This document shows, one piece after another, positions 34,888-42,951 of a stretch of DNA of 64,000 nucleotides; the first letter of the stretch is position 1, and every line of letters begins with the position of its first letter. A program made the position numbers and the translations under genes. Origin of the DNA: JAIQFL01 sp035295745 (lineage in GTDB: Bacteria > Acidobacteriota > Terriglobia > Bryobacterales > Bryobacteraceae). The stretch is from contig DATGIL010000102.1 in assembly GCA_035295745.1 (NCBI GenBank), positions 248,001-312,000 on the forward strand, written 5' to 3'. The notes under the pieces were generated by a model, which was not told where the DNA came from, searched no databases, and saw only the letters and a list, made by a program, of their open reading frames with translations.

Positions 34888-35070
34888 GTGGCGCAAACAC
34901 TCGTGTTTGCCGCGTCGAGACTCATCTCGACGCTTTTCGGCCGTTCTCCAAGTCTGCATCTCGGTGGACCTTGTGACACGAGCAACGTTCATCCTGTTGG
35001 TCGAAATTCCTATACACTCCAAAACCGTCGAAATCGGTCTCGACGCGGCAAGCAGGAGTGTTAGCGCCAC
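34888..35070. repeat. Inverted pair of double-hairpin repeats (copies 3 and 4)
   Basis: Copy 3 (34888-34940, plus): GCAAACACTCGTGTTTGC, then the stem GTCGAGA-CTCA-TCTCGAC and a T-run. Copy 4 (35021-35070, minus): the first stem is weakened, and the second is GTCGAGA-CCGA-TTTCGAC with a G-U pair. The two face each other over about 80 bases in front of the mtnP gene, which starts at 35098. Confidence 0.8.
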
Positions 35071-35097
35071 TTCAAATTCCTGTAGGAGTCATTCATT

Positions 35098-35958
35098 TTG
35101 AAAGCGGAAATCGGCATTATCGGGGGCAGTGGACTTTACTCCATGCCCGGATTCGACGCGCGCGAAGAGGCAAGTTACGACACCCCTTTCGGACGTCCCT
35201 CTGACAATTTCATCGTCGGCATGCTGGCGGGCCGTCAGGTGGCATTCCTCGCCCGCCACGGACAAGGCCACAACATCTCTCCCTCTGAGCTGAATTTTCG
35301 CGCGAACATTTACGGCATGAAATTGCTCGGGGTGGAGCGCATCATCTCGCTCAGCGCCGTAGGCTCGCTCAAGGAAGAACATCGCCCGCTCGATTTCGTG
35401 ATCCCCGATCAGTTCTTCGATCGCACTCGCGGCCGCATCTCCACTTTCTTCGGCGACGGCCTCGTGGCGCACATCAGCTTCTCCGACCCGATATGCCCGC
35501 AAATGGCGGATGTGGTGGCATCTGCATGCGAATCCGCCGGCGTTACGACCAAACGCGGTGGCACCTACCTCTGCATGGAAGGTCCGGCCTTCTCTACCAA
35601 AGCCGAGTCCAACATCTACCGCAGTTGGGGCATGGACGTGATCGGCATGACCAATCTGCAGGAAGCCAAGCTCGCCCGCGAAGCCGAGATCTGTTACACC
35701 ACGGTCGCGATGGTCACGGACTACGATTGCTGGCACGAAGATCACGACGCCGTCACGGTAGCCGACATCCTCGGCAATCTCACGAAGAACTCCGAGAACG
35801 CCTGCAGAGTCGTGGCTGCTGCTGTGGCCGCGATGCCCGCCGAGCGATCGTGCAAATGCGGCTCCGCGCTGGCTCACGCCATTCTCACGCAGAAGGACAA
35901 GGTGCCGCAGGGCACTCTGCAAAAGTTGGGGATCCTGATTGATAAGTATTTCGCCTGA
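35098..35958 (+). CDS. mtnP: S-methyl-5'-thioadenosine phosphorylase
   Basis: Nucleoside phosphorylase of 286 residues releasing adenine and methylthioribose-1-phosphate in methionine salvage. Family marks are IGIIGGSGLYSMPGF at the N-terminus, FLARHGQGHNISPSELNFRA with the phosphate-binding RHG, ISLSAVGSLKEE, YLCMEGPAFSTKAES, and GMTNLQEAKLAREAEICY. The residues after GMT differ from PNPs in the direction expected for MTAP. The TTG start at 35098 has AGGAG nine bases upstream. The following glycosyltransferase-like gene overlaps its end by 20 bases. Confidence 0.93.
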   Translation: MKAEIGIIGGSGLYSMPGFDAREEASYDTPFGRPSDNFIVGMLAGRQVAFLARHGQGHNISPSELNFRANIYGMKLLGVERIISLSAVGSLKEEHRPLDFVIPDQFFDRTRGRISTFFGDGLVAHISFSDPICPQMADVVASACESAGVTTKRGGTYLCMEGPAFSTKAESNIYRSWGMDVIGMTNLQEAKLAREAEICYTTVAMVTDYDCWHEDHDAVTVADILGNLTKNSENACRVVAAAVAAMPAERSCKCGSALAHAILTQKDKVPQGTLQKLGILIDKYFA

Positions 35959-37153
35959 GGAGATCGCCCACCAACTCCTGCAACGTTGTATAGAGGGCAA
36001 TCCGCCCGCGGAATTGCCGCGCACTCTGTGGAGCGACGATCCGAGTGGCCGGGCGCTTTTTGGAGTTCTGGTTGAAGGCCTCGCCGATCGCTTTGAACCC
36101 GCGCTCTGCGACATCTACGCCCAACTTTTCTCCCAACTGGTAGCGAGCGTGACTCCGGGTGTCGACCCCGCGGAACTGGTCGCTCGATACCGCAGGGTGC
36201 GCCGTGTCCGCCCCATCGCAGCCGATCCCCGGCAAGTCTTCGTGCTCTCCCGCATCACGCTGGGCGCCGACGTCGCGGTCACCAGTGTGATGCTCGACGC
36301 CGCTAAACAGCGCTTTCCTCATGCCGAGATTTATTTTGTTGGCCCGAACAAGAACTTTGAGCTATTCCGTGCCGATCCGCGCGTCCGTCACGTGTCGCTG
36401 GCGTATCCTCGCGGCAGTCTTCACGAACGCCTGGCCGTCTGGGATGACCTCAAGCGTCTGTTTGCGCTCGACTCTTCCATCGTGATCGACCCCGACTCCC
36501 GCCTGACTCAGCTCGGGCTCTTGCCCGTCTGTCCCGACGAGCGCTACTACTTCTTTGAGAGCCGCGCGTATCGCTCCGAGACCAATTGCTCCCTGTCGCA
36601 ACTCAGCGCCGCTTGGGCCGCGGAGACATTCGGCGTTCCCGACGCCAGGCCGTGGATGAATACCGGACCGCAACAGCCGGTGCCACAGATCGCCGTCAGC
36701 TTGGGTGTCGGCGAGAATCCCGCGAAGCGGCTCCCCGACCCGTTTGAAGCGCAGTTGCTCGCCCTTCTCGCCGGCACGGGCCTTCGAATCTGCATCGACA
36801 AAGGCGCTGGGGGAGAGGAGGCCGAGCGCGTCGTACGCGCAGTGGAGCGCTCCAGCGTAGCTCCCCAATTCTGGGACGGCTCATTCGCCGGATTCGCCAG
36901 TGTCATCGTCGGCAGCAGCCTCTACGTGGGCTACGATTCGGCGGGACAGCACGTGGCCGCCGCCTGCGGTACCCCTCTCATCAGTGTCTTCACGGGATTC
37001 CCCGTTCCCCGCATGTTCGAGCGTTGGAAGCCGGTGGGCGATCGCGTTCGCGTGATTCGCCTCGACCAGCCCGCGGCCACACGGCAGGCCCTCGCTCGTG
37101 TCCAGTCCGCTCTGGTCGATTTGGGCCTGCTGAACTCGCTTTCGACCCGTTAA
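35939..37153 (+). CDS. Glycosyltransferase family 9 (heptosyltransferase)-like protein
   Basis: Protein of 404 residues with the two-domain GT-B look of heptosyltransferases. An N-terminal helical region of about 90 residues is followed by VFVLSRITLGADVAVTSVML, then AKQRFPHAEIYFVGP, which corresponds to the lipid-A-core transferase start (R-x-x-x-GD-x-x-x-T). The C-terminal donor-binding part has YVGYDSAGQHVAAACGTPLI (the counterpart of D-S-G-x-x-H-x-A-x-A-x-G-x-P), followed by VFTGFP. The TTG start at 35939 lies inside mtnP. Might act on cell-surface sugars; acceptor unknown. Confidence 0.75.
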   Translation: MISISPEEIAHQLLQRCIEGNPPAELPRTLWSDDPSGRALFGVLVEGLADRFEPALCDIYAQLFSQLVASVTPGVDPAELVARYRRVRRVRPIAADPRQVFVLSRITLGADVAVTSVMLDAAKQRFPHAEIYFVGPNKNFELFRADPRVRHVSLAYPRGSLHERLAVWDDLKRLFALDSSIVIDPDSRLTQLGLLPVCPDERYYFFESRAYRSETNCSLSQLSAAWAAETFGVPDARPWMNTGPQQPVPQIAVSLGVGENPAKRLPDPFEAQLLALLAGTGLRICIDKGAGGEEAERVVRAVERSSVAPQFWDGSFAGFASVIVGSSLYVGYDSAGQHVAAACGTPLISVFTGFPVPRMFERWKPVGDRVRVIRLDQPAATRQALARVQSALVDLGLLNSLSTR

Positions 37154-37162
37154 ACTAGAAAC

Positions 37163-37879
37163 TTGACCGACCTCGAACAAGCCCGTGAATGGGTTGCACA
37201 AGCAACCGCCGTGGCCGTGTTGACCGGCGCAGGAATCTCCGCGGAGAGTGGTGTTCCCACCTTTCGCGGTGCCGGCGGCCTATGGAAAGAACACAAAGCA
37301 GAAGACCTCGCGACCGCTGAGGCCTTCGCCCGTGACCCGCGTCTGGTGTGGGAGTGGTACAACTGGCGACGTGAGCTGATCGCCAAAGCTACGCCCAACC
37401 CCGGACATAAAGCCTTGGTCCAACTCGAGATCCGCAAGCCCCGCTTCACGCTGATTACGCAGAACGTGGATGGGCTCCACGACATGGCGGGCAGTGGCAA
37501 AATTCTGAAGCTCCACGGCGACATCTGGCGCATGCGCTGCACTGCCTGCGGAGCGAATTTTCCGAATCGTCGAGTGCCGCTGCCCAAGATCCCGCCTCAC
37601 TGTGCGTGCGGTGGCCTGGCGCGCCCCGGCGTGGTCTGGTTTGGTGAGCCTCTTCCCGATGGCATGATCAAGGAGGCTGAGCACGCCGCTGCGGCGGCCC
37701 AAGTCTTCCTCGTAGTCGGAACCTCCGCCGTGGTCCACCCCGCGGCCAGTCTGATCCCCTACGCTAAGCAGGCTGGTGCCAAAGTGATCGAGATCAATGT
37801 CGAGCCGACTCAAGCCACGAAGACAGTGGATCTCTCGCTCATGGGTCCATCCGGCGAAATGCTTCCGAAATTGCTCTGA
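37163..37879 (+). CDS. Sirtuin, NAD-dependent protein deacylase
   Basis: Sir2/CobB-type deacylase of 238 residues. NAD-binding motifs are GAGISAESGVPTFRG and TQNVDGLHDMAG; the catalytic histidine is in LKLHGDIW. The zinc site is CTACGANF with CAC (Cys-x2-Cys and Cys-x-Cys), and GTSAVVHPAASL binds the ribose. It would remove acetyl or succinyl groups from lysines in the cytoplasm. The TTG start at 37163 sits nine bases after the preceding stop, so it is probably co-transcribed with it. Confidence 0.94.
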   Translation: MTDLEQAREWVAQATAVAVLTGAGISAESGVPTFRGAGGLWKEHKAEDLATAEAFARDPRLVWEWYNWRRELIAKATPNPGHKALVQLEIRKPRFTLITQNVDGLHDMAGSGKILKLHGDIWRMRCTACGANFPNRRVPLPKIPPHCACGGLARPGVVWFGEPLPDGMIKEAEHAAAAAQVFLVVGTSAVVHPAASLIPYAKQAGAKVIEINVEPTQATKTVDLSLMGPSGEMLPKLL

Positions 37880-38215
37880 GTCAGGCTGGAAGTTCTGGAA
37901 AGAACGGTTCGGCCAAGCTCGCTAACTACATCGTTCCGTTGATAGCGCTCCATATTCAGGCAAGAACTGTCCTCACGATCGCGGCTCGTAAGCGACCCAA
38001 ATACGTTCGCGCGATAAGTGCGCTTACGCGCCGCTCACAACGAGCCACGACCGTAAGGGAGTGTTTTTCGGGCGACTCGATACGCCGGGGGACTTCGCAG
38101 ATCCGCAAAACGTCGCCAACGCCGGACGGTGACCCCGCGCCGTCCATCCCGGGCATCGCACGTTCTAAGCTGCCGCACACACTCTCGCGGGCGTGAAGCC
38201 GTACCATATCTTCAT
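37880..38215. repeat. Intergenic stretch with diverged GC-rich repeats
   Basis: Between 37977 and 38066 lie diverged copies of the CGCGGCTCGTAAGCG element (GATCGCGGCTCGTAAGCG, TTACGCGCCGCTCACAACGA, CACGACCGTAAGGGAG). No gene is supported, although frames are open across parts of it. Confidence 0.6.
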
Positions 38216-39823
38216 ATGAAACTCGCCTTCCTGCCGCTCGCGTTCGCAGCAATGGCATGGCCGCAGGATTTCGATCTCGTCGTTCGTGGCGGTAGCGTCG
38301 TGGATGGCGCCGGCAACCCCGCACAGGCCGTCGATCTCGGCGTCCGCCAGGGCCGCATTGCCGCCATGGGAAAGCTGGCAGGCAAGACCGCCACTCGCAC
38401 GATCGATGCCGCCGGCCTGACCGTCGCCCCCGGTTTCATCGACATCCACAATCACTCTGACTTCACCCTGATCGAGGATGGCGACGCCCAGAGTATGATT
38501 CGCCAAGGTGTGACCTCGATGATCCTGGGAGAAGGCGGGTCCGCCGCTCCCAGCCGGCGATGGGCCGATTTCAGCGCCTATTTCGCGCAACTTCTCCGCC
38601 AGGGAATTTCGACCAACGTGGGCACGTATGTCGGATCGAGCGAGATCTGGACGTGGGTTCACGGCGAACGCGCGGGCCCTCTCACCCCGGAGGAACTCGA
38701 CCGCATGCGAGCGTTGGTAAAGCAGGCGATGGAGCAGGGAGCCTTGGGTGTCGCCAGTTCTCTAAGTGGACCGCCGGGCTCGTGGATCGACACCGATACG
38801 TTGGTGGCTCTGTGCCAGGCGGCCGCGCCTTACGGCGGCGTCTACTCCACCCACATGCGGACCGAGGGCCGCGGTGTTTTCGAGTCGGTAGCCGAAGCTG
38901 TGGAGATCGGGCGGCGCGCCGGCGTGCCCGTCGATATCATTCATCTGAAAATCGCGGAGCACGAGATGTGGGGCCAGATGCCGGAACTGGCGGCCACCAT
39001 CGCCGCCGCTCGCGCCCGCGGGCAGGATGTACAGGCGAACGTCTACCCGTACCGCGCCGGACAGAACAATCTGTCGAGCATCATCCCTCCGTGGGCTCAC
39101 GAAGGGGGCGCCCAGGCGATGATCCAGCGTCTCAAGGACCCCTCCCTTCGTCCGCGCCTCGAAAACGAAATCAACCACGGCATCGCGGGATCCAACTGGT
39201 ACAACCACTACACGGCCACCGGCGGCTGGGATGGCATGCTGCTGGTCTCACTCTCGAATCCGCAATACAAGCAGTTCGAAGGAAAGCGCATGAGCGAAGT
39301 GATCCGCGTCCTGAACAAGCCTGGCATCGAGGTTCTCTTCGAACTGCTCGAAAACAACGGCGGATCCGTGCCGACGGTCTATTTCCACCACTCCGAGGAC
39401 GATATGCGCTACGCGCTCAAACTGCCGTGGGTATCGATCGGCTCCGATGGCACCGCCGTGACCGCCGAGGGACCGCTCGCGGCGGGAAATCCCCATCCAC
39501 GCTACTTCGGCACCTTTCCGCGAGTGCTCGGCCGCTATGTGCGTGATGAGAAGGTGCTCACGCTCGAGGACGCGATTCGCAAGATGACTTCAGCCAACGC
39601 CGCCAAGGTGCATCAATACGACCGCGGATTGCTGCGCCCAGGTATGGCCGCCGACATCACCATCTTCAATGCGTCCACCATCATCGACAATGCCACTTAC
39701 GAAAAGCCGCACCAATACGCCAGTGGCGTGGAGTATGTGATCGTCAACGGAAAGATCGTGCTCGATCGCGGACGCCACACCGGAGCGCGTCCCGGCATGA
39801 TTCTCTATGGCCCGGGCAAGTAG
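38216..39823 (+). CDS. Exported D-aminoacylase / N-acyl-D-amino-acid deacylase-type amidohydrolase
   Basis: Amidohydrolase-superfamily enzyme of 535 residues with a short signal (MKLAFLPLAFAAMAWPQ). It begins FDLVVRGGSVVDGAGNPAQ and has the metal motif FIDIHNHSDF (H-x-H-x-D), GVTSMILGEGGSA in the D-aminoacylase position of the zinc cysteine (here replaced by Gly), and a second histidine set YSTHMRTEG and DIIHLKIAE. The C-terminal part has IGSDGTAV, FGTFPRVLGRYV and LRPGMAADITIFN. The family cleaves N-acylated D-amino acids or dipeptides. Substrate not determined. Confidence 0.9.
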   Translation: MKLAFLPLAFAAMAWPQDFDLVVRGGSVVDGAGNPAQAVDLGVRQGRIAAMGKLAGKTATRTIDAAGLTVAPGFIDIHNHSDFTLIEDGDAQSMIRQGVTSMILGEGGSAAPSRRWADFSAYFAQLLRQGISTNVGTYVGSSEIWTWVHGERAGPLTPEELDRMRALVKQAMEQGALGVASSLSGPPGSWIDTDTLVALCQAAAPYGGVYSTHMRTEGRGVFESVAEAVEIGRRAGVPVDIIHLKIAEHEMWGQMPELAATIAAARARGQDVQANVYPYRAGQNNLSSIIPPWAHEGGAQAMIQRLKDPSLRPRLENEINHGIAGSNWYNHYTATGGWDGMLLVSLSNPQYKQFEGKRMSEVIRVLNKPGIEVLFELLENNGGSVPTVYFHHSEDDMRYALKLPWVSIGSDGTAVTAEGPLAAGNPHPRYFGTFPRVLGRYVRDEKVLTLEDAIRKMTSANAAKVHQYDRGLLRPGMAADITIFNASTIIDNATYEKPHQYASGVEYVIVNGKIVLDRGRHTGARPGMILYGPGK

Positions 39824-39841
39824 GCTGCTTGCGTATTCCGA

Positions 39842-39894
39842 GTGGCGCAAACACTCCTGTTTGCCGTCTCGACACTCTTGTCGAGACTTTTCGC
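39842..39894 (+). repeat. Double-hairpin intergenic repeat, copy 5
   Basis: GTGGC, GCAAACA-CTCC-TGTTTGC, GTCTCGACA-CTCT-TGTCGAGAC, TTTTCGCG; both stems perfect. It lies between the convergent amidohydrolase and ADOP permease genes. Confidence 0.9.
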
Positions 39895-39962
39895 GTGTCC
39901 ACCAGTCTGCCCACGCGCCTGCTCACCCATCCGGGCAAGAATCTCCACCCGACAATTTCGAT

Positions 39963-42548
39963 TTACTCGTATCGCAGAGCCACAATCGGGTCCACTCTCG
40001 CTGCCCGAAGTGCCGGCACACAGCAGGCCAACAGAGCCGTCGTGCCGAGCACTCCGCACACCGCCGCGAAAGTGAGCGGATCCGTAGCCTTCACGTCATA
40101 GAGGAGGCTGCCCATCACGCGAGTGAGCGCCAGCGAAACTCCCACACCACAAACAATGCCTGTTCCCGCCACTATCATCCCCTGCCGCACCACCATCCGG
40201 AGCACTTCGCCCGGAAGCGCGCCTAAAGCGATGCGGACTCCAATCTCCTGCGTGCGTTGCATGACCATGTATGCCATGACGCCGTAGATCCCCACCGAGC
40301 CGAGCAACATCGCGACCAGCGCGAACGATCCCAGGAGGAACAAGTTGAAGCGGCGAGGCGATATCGAATCGGCGAGCAAATGCTCCAACGTCTGCACGTG
40401 ATGAACCGGCTGCGTACGATCGATCGACTGCACCAATTCACGCAGCGACGGAGCCATCGGCAACGGATCGCCCGAAGTCTTCACCAACAAATCCGCCGCC
40501 AGCATGAAGGGCGACTGACGATACGGCACGTACACCTCGAGTCCCGGGTCGGCGTCCAGCTTCGCAGTTTTCAAGTCCTCCACTACCCCGACGATGGTTG
40601 CGACGGGCGCCGGCTGCCGGCGGGGAATACGAATCCGCTTGCCAAGCGGATCTTCTGTGCCAAAAACCACGCGGGCGAAGGTCGCGTTCACCAGTACGAC
40701 TTCGGTGGTCTCAGAATCTGTCAGCCAGCGTCCCGCGATCAGGTTCGATCCCAAGGCGCGTAGTGAGCCCGCGGAGCGCGTGTGATACGTCGTTTGCGGC
40801 GCCTGTCCAGGCGGGTACCTCCTGCCTTCTACATCCGCCGCGCCCATCACCGGCGAGTTCGCAATCCCCGCCGACTGCACGCCGGGAGTACTCTCCAGGC
40901 GCTCTACGGCGCGCTCGAAATAGGCCAACTGCTGTGGCATCTCCCGGTAATTGGGCCCCGATAGCGAGACACTCAACACCAGGATGCGGTCCGGTTGGAA
41001 GCCGGCCGGACGCGCGTTCATGCGCCAGAAGCTTTTCACCATCAGGCCGGCGCCAATCAGCAGGATCAGCGCGAGCGCCAGTTCGCCGCTCACCAGCAGC
41101 CGGCGTAAGTGCGAACCCGTCGAGCCTGATGCGGCGCGGTTCCCTTCCTTCAGCACCTCATGCAGCCTGGTGTGGGAAAAGAGGATCGCCGGGCCCACGG
41201 CAAACAGCAGGCCGGTAGCCACCGACAGTGCGAAGGTAAAAGCAAAAACGCGCAGATTGAGAGATGTTTCGGCCAGACGGGGCAAGGATTGGCCTCCCAG
41301 CCGCAGCATCAGTGCGATACCGCCGCGCGCCAGCACCACGCCGAGCACTCCTCCCGCCAGGGACAGCACCACACCTTCGGCCAGGAACTGCCAGACCACG
41401 CGCGATCGGCCGGCGCCCAGCGCCGCACGCACAGCGATCTCTTTATGCCGCGAACTGGCTCGCGCCATCAGAAGATTGGCGATATTCGCGCACGCAATCA
41501 ACAGGACAAACCCCACCGCGGCGAGCAGAACCAGCAGGGCACGGCGGGCATTGCCCACCAGCCTTTCCTTCAGCGGCTGCACACGCAGGACTAACATGCT
41601 GTAAAATCCCTCCATGTGCTCGCGTGCGATGCGCGCCTGAATGGCCTCCATCTCCGCCCGTGCCTGCGCTACGGAGACGCCGGCCTTGAGTTTTCCCACC
41701 ACGTAGACAATCGCCATGTTGCGGCCGCGCACCTGGTTCGCATGGGTCAGGTCGTTGGGGACGTACGCCGCTACCTCACCCGAGCCGATTGTGGGCAGTC
41801 CGGGCAGCGGCAGTTGGAATCGAAAGCCCGGCGGCATAACACCCACGACCGTCAAACTGAGTCCGTCCAGGCTCACCGCCTTGCCAATGATATTCGGATC
41901 GGCGCCCAGCCGGTGCTCCCAAAGTTCGCGGCCCAGAACCACCACGCCGCGCTCGTTCGGTAAAAAGGCGCGGCCCAGCGACGGATGCGCGCCCGTGATC
42001 GTCCAGAAATCATCGGTCACGAAGGCCGTGGCGGCTTGCTCCGCATTTCCACTGATGGCGATCGTCCCGCCGCTGTAACCATAGCCCGCCATCTTTTCGA
42101 ACGACTGCGCCTGGTCCTTCCAATCCAGAAAGTCGGGGCCGGTCACCGCCTCCATCTTGAAGTGCTCGTTGTAGTCCGCCAGCCACACCAACCGGTTCGC
42201 GTCGGGATAGGGCAGTGGCTTCAGCAGCACTGCGTTCACCACGCTGAAGACGGCGGTATTCATGCCGATCCCTAAAGCGAGCGTGATGATGGTGACGGCG
42301 GCGAAACCGGGATTCTTGTGCACCATGCGCAAGGCATAGCGCACGTCCTGCTCGATCTGCTCCATCCGCGTCCAGCCCCACACCGCTCGCGTGTCCTCTT
42401 TGATGCGTGCGATATTGCCGAACTTGCGCAGGGCCGCGGCCCGTGCGGTTTCCGCCGGCATGCCGCGATCCATATTGTCGCGGACCTCCATCTCGATGTG
42501 CTCTTGGATGTCGCGATCGAGTTCTTCGTCTTTCTCGCGGCGGGTCAT
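39963..42548 (-). CDS. ADOP-family ABC permease with N-terminal regulatory segment
   Basis: FtsX/MacB-superfamily permease of 861 residues. The ATG at 42548 has GGAGGG upstream and overlaps the PadR stop by ATGA. A charged cytoplasmic N-terminus (MTRREKDEELDRDIQEHIE to about residue 80) is the ADOP hallmark. MacB core and FtsX blocks follow (GIGMNTAVFSVVNAVLLKPL, LLIACANIANLLMARAS, HKEIAVRAALGAGRSR), and the end is VDPIVALRYE. Two FtsX units of four membrane helices each are apparent. Predicted to be controlled by the PadR protein encoded just upstream; substrate unknown. Confidence 0.93.
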   Translation of the reverse strand: MTRREKDEELDRDIQEHIEMEVRDNMDRGMPAETARAAALRKFGNIARIKEDTRAVWGWTRMEQIEQDVRYALRMVHKNPGFAAVTIITLALGIGMNTAVFSVVNAVLLKPLPYPDANRLVWLADYNEHFKMEAVTGPDFLDWKDQAQSFEKMAGYGYSGGTIAISGNAEQAATAFVTDDFWTITGAHPSLGRAFLPNERGVVVLGRELWEHRLGADPNIIGKAVSLDGLSLTVVGVMPPGFRFQLPLPGLPTIGSGEVAAYVPNDLTHANQVRGRNMAIVYVVGKLKAGVSVAQARAEMEAIQARIAREHMEGFYSMLVLRVQPLKERLVGNARRALLVLLAAVGFVLLIACANIANLLMARASSRHKEIAVRAALGAGRSRVVWQFLAEGVVLSLAGGVLGVVLARGGIALMLRLGGQSLPRLAETSLNLRVFAFTFALSVATGLLFAVGPAILFSHTRLHEVLKEGNRAASGSTGSHLRRLLVSGELALALILLIGAGLMVKSFWRMNARPAGFQPDRILVLSVSLSGPNYREMPQQLAYFERAVERLESTPGVQSAGIANSPVMGAADVEGRRYPPGQAPQTTYHTRSAGSLRALGSNLIAGRWLTDSETTEVVLVNATFARVVFGTEDPLGKRIRIPRRQPAPVATIVGVVEDLKTAKLDADPGLEVYVPYRQSPFMLAADLLVKTSGDPLPMAPSLRELVQSIDRTQPVHHVQTLEHLLADSISPRRFNLFLLGSFALVAMLLGSVGIYGVMAYMVMQRTQEIGVRIALGALPGEVLRMVVRQGMIVAGTGIVCGVGVSLALTRVMGSLLYDVKATDPLTFAAVCGVLGTTALLACCVPALRAARVDPIVALRYE

Positions 42549-42907
42549 GGCTTGCCCTCCTGGTTTGCCGGACGCAGGATGCCGGCGATCGCCCGCGCCA
42601 GCCTCTCCCACTTGGTGGTTTCCACTGTCAGCTGTCTTTTTCCCTTGGCCGTGAGCTTGTAAAACTTCGCGCGGCGGTTATTCTCTGAGGTGCCTTCCAC
42701 CGCCGAGATCCAGCCGCGTTTGATGAGACGGTGCAGTGCCGGATACAGAGAGCCCTGTTCCACTTGCAACACATCTTCCGAGTTCCGCTCGATGGCCTTG
42801 GCAATCGCGTGTCCGTGCGCCGGCCCTAACAGCAGGGTCCGCAGGATCAACAGATCCAGCGTCCCTTGCAACAATTCGATGCGATCCTGGTCGTCACGGG
42901 TAGGCAT
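42545..42907 (-). CDS. PadR-family transcriptional regulator
   Basis: Winged-helix repressor of 120 residues. LLQGTLDLLILRTLLLGPAH, then GHAIAKAIE, VEQGSLYPALHRLIKRGWI and AKFYKLTAKGKRQL are the PadR fold. The ATG at 42907 is preceded within nine bases by a -10 element, so the message is almost leaderless. The gene overlaps the ADOP permease by four bases, the standard PadR-ADOP arrangement of Acidobacteria. It probably represses its own promoter through the inverted repeat that covers it. Confidence 0.93.
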   Translation of the reverse strand: MPTRDDQDRIELLQGTLDLLILRTLLLGPAHGHAIAKAIERNSEDVLQVEQGSLYPALHRLIKRGWISAVEGTSENNRRAKFYKLTAKGKRQLTVETTKWERLARAIAGILRPANQEGKP

Positions 42908-42945
42908 TCTAGGTGAATGATACGGCCTGCCACCTAGAATGTCAA
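42906..42945 (-). promoter_or_regulatory. PadR-ADOP promoter with perfect ten-base operator dyad
   Basis: On the minus strand TTGACA (42940-42945), 17 bases, TATCAT (42917-42922). The arms ATTCTAGGTG (42906-42915) and CACCTAGAAT (42931-42940) are a perfect inverted repeat that begins in the -35 and ends at the start codon. A bound PadR dimer would cover the whole promoter. The predicted start of transcription is within about three bases of the ATG. Confidence 0.75.
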
Positions 42946-42951
42946 GGTGAG

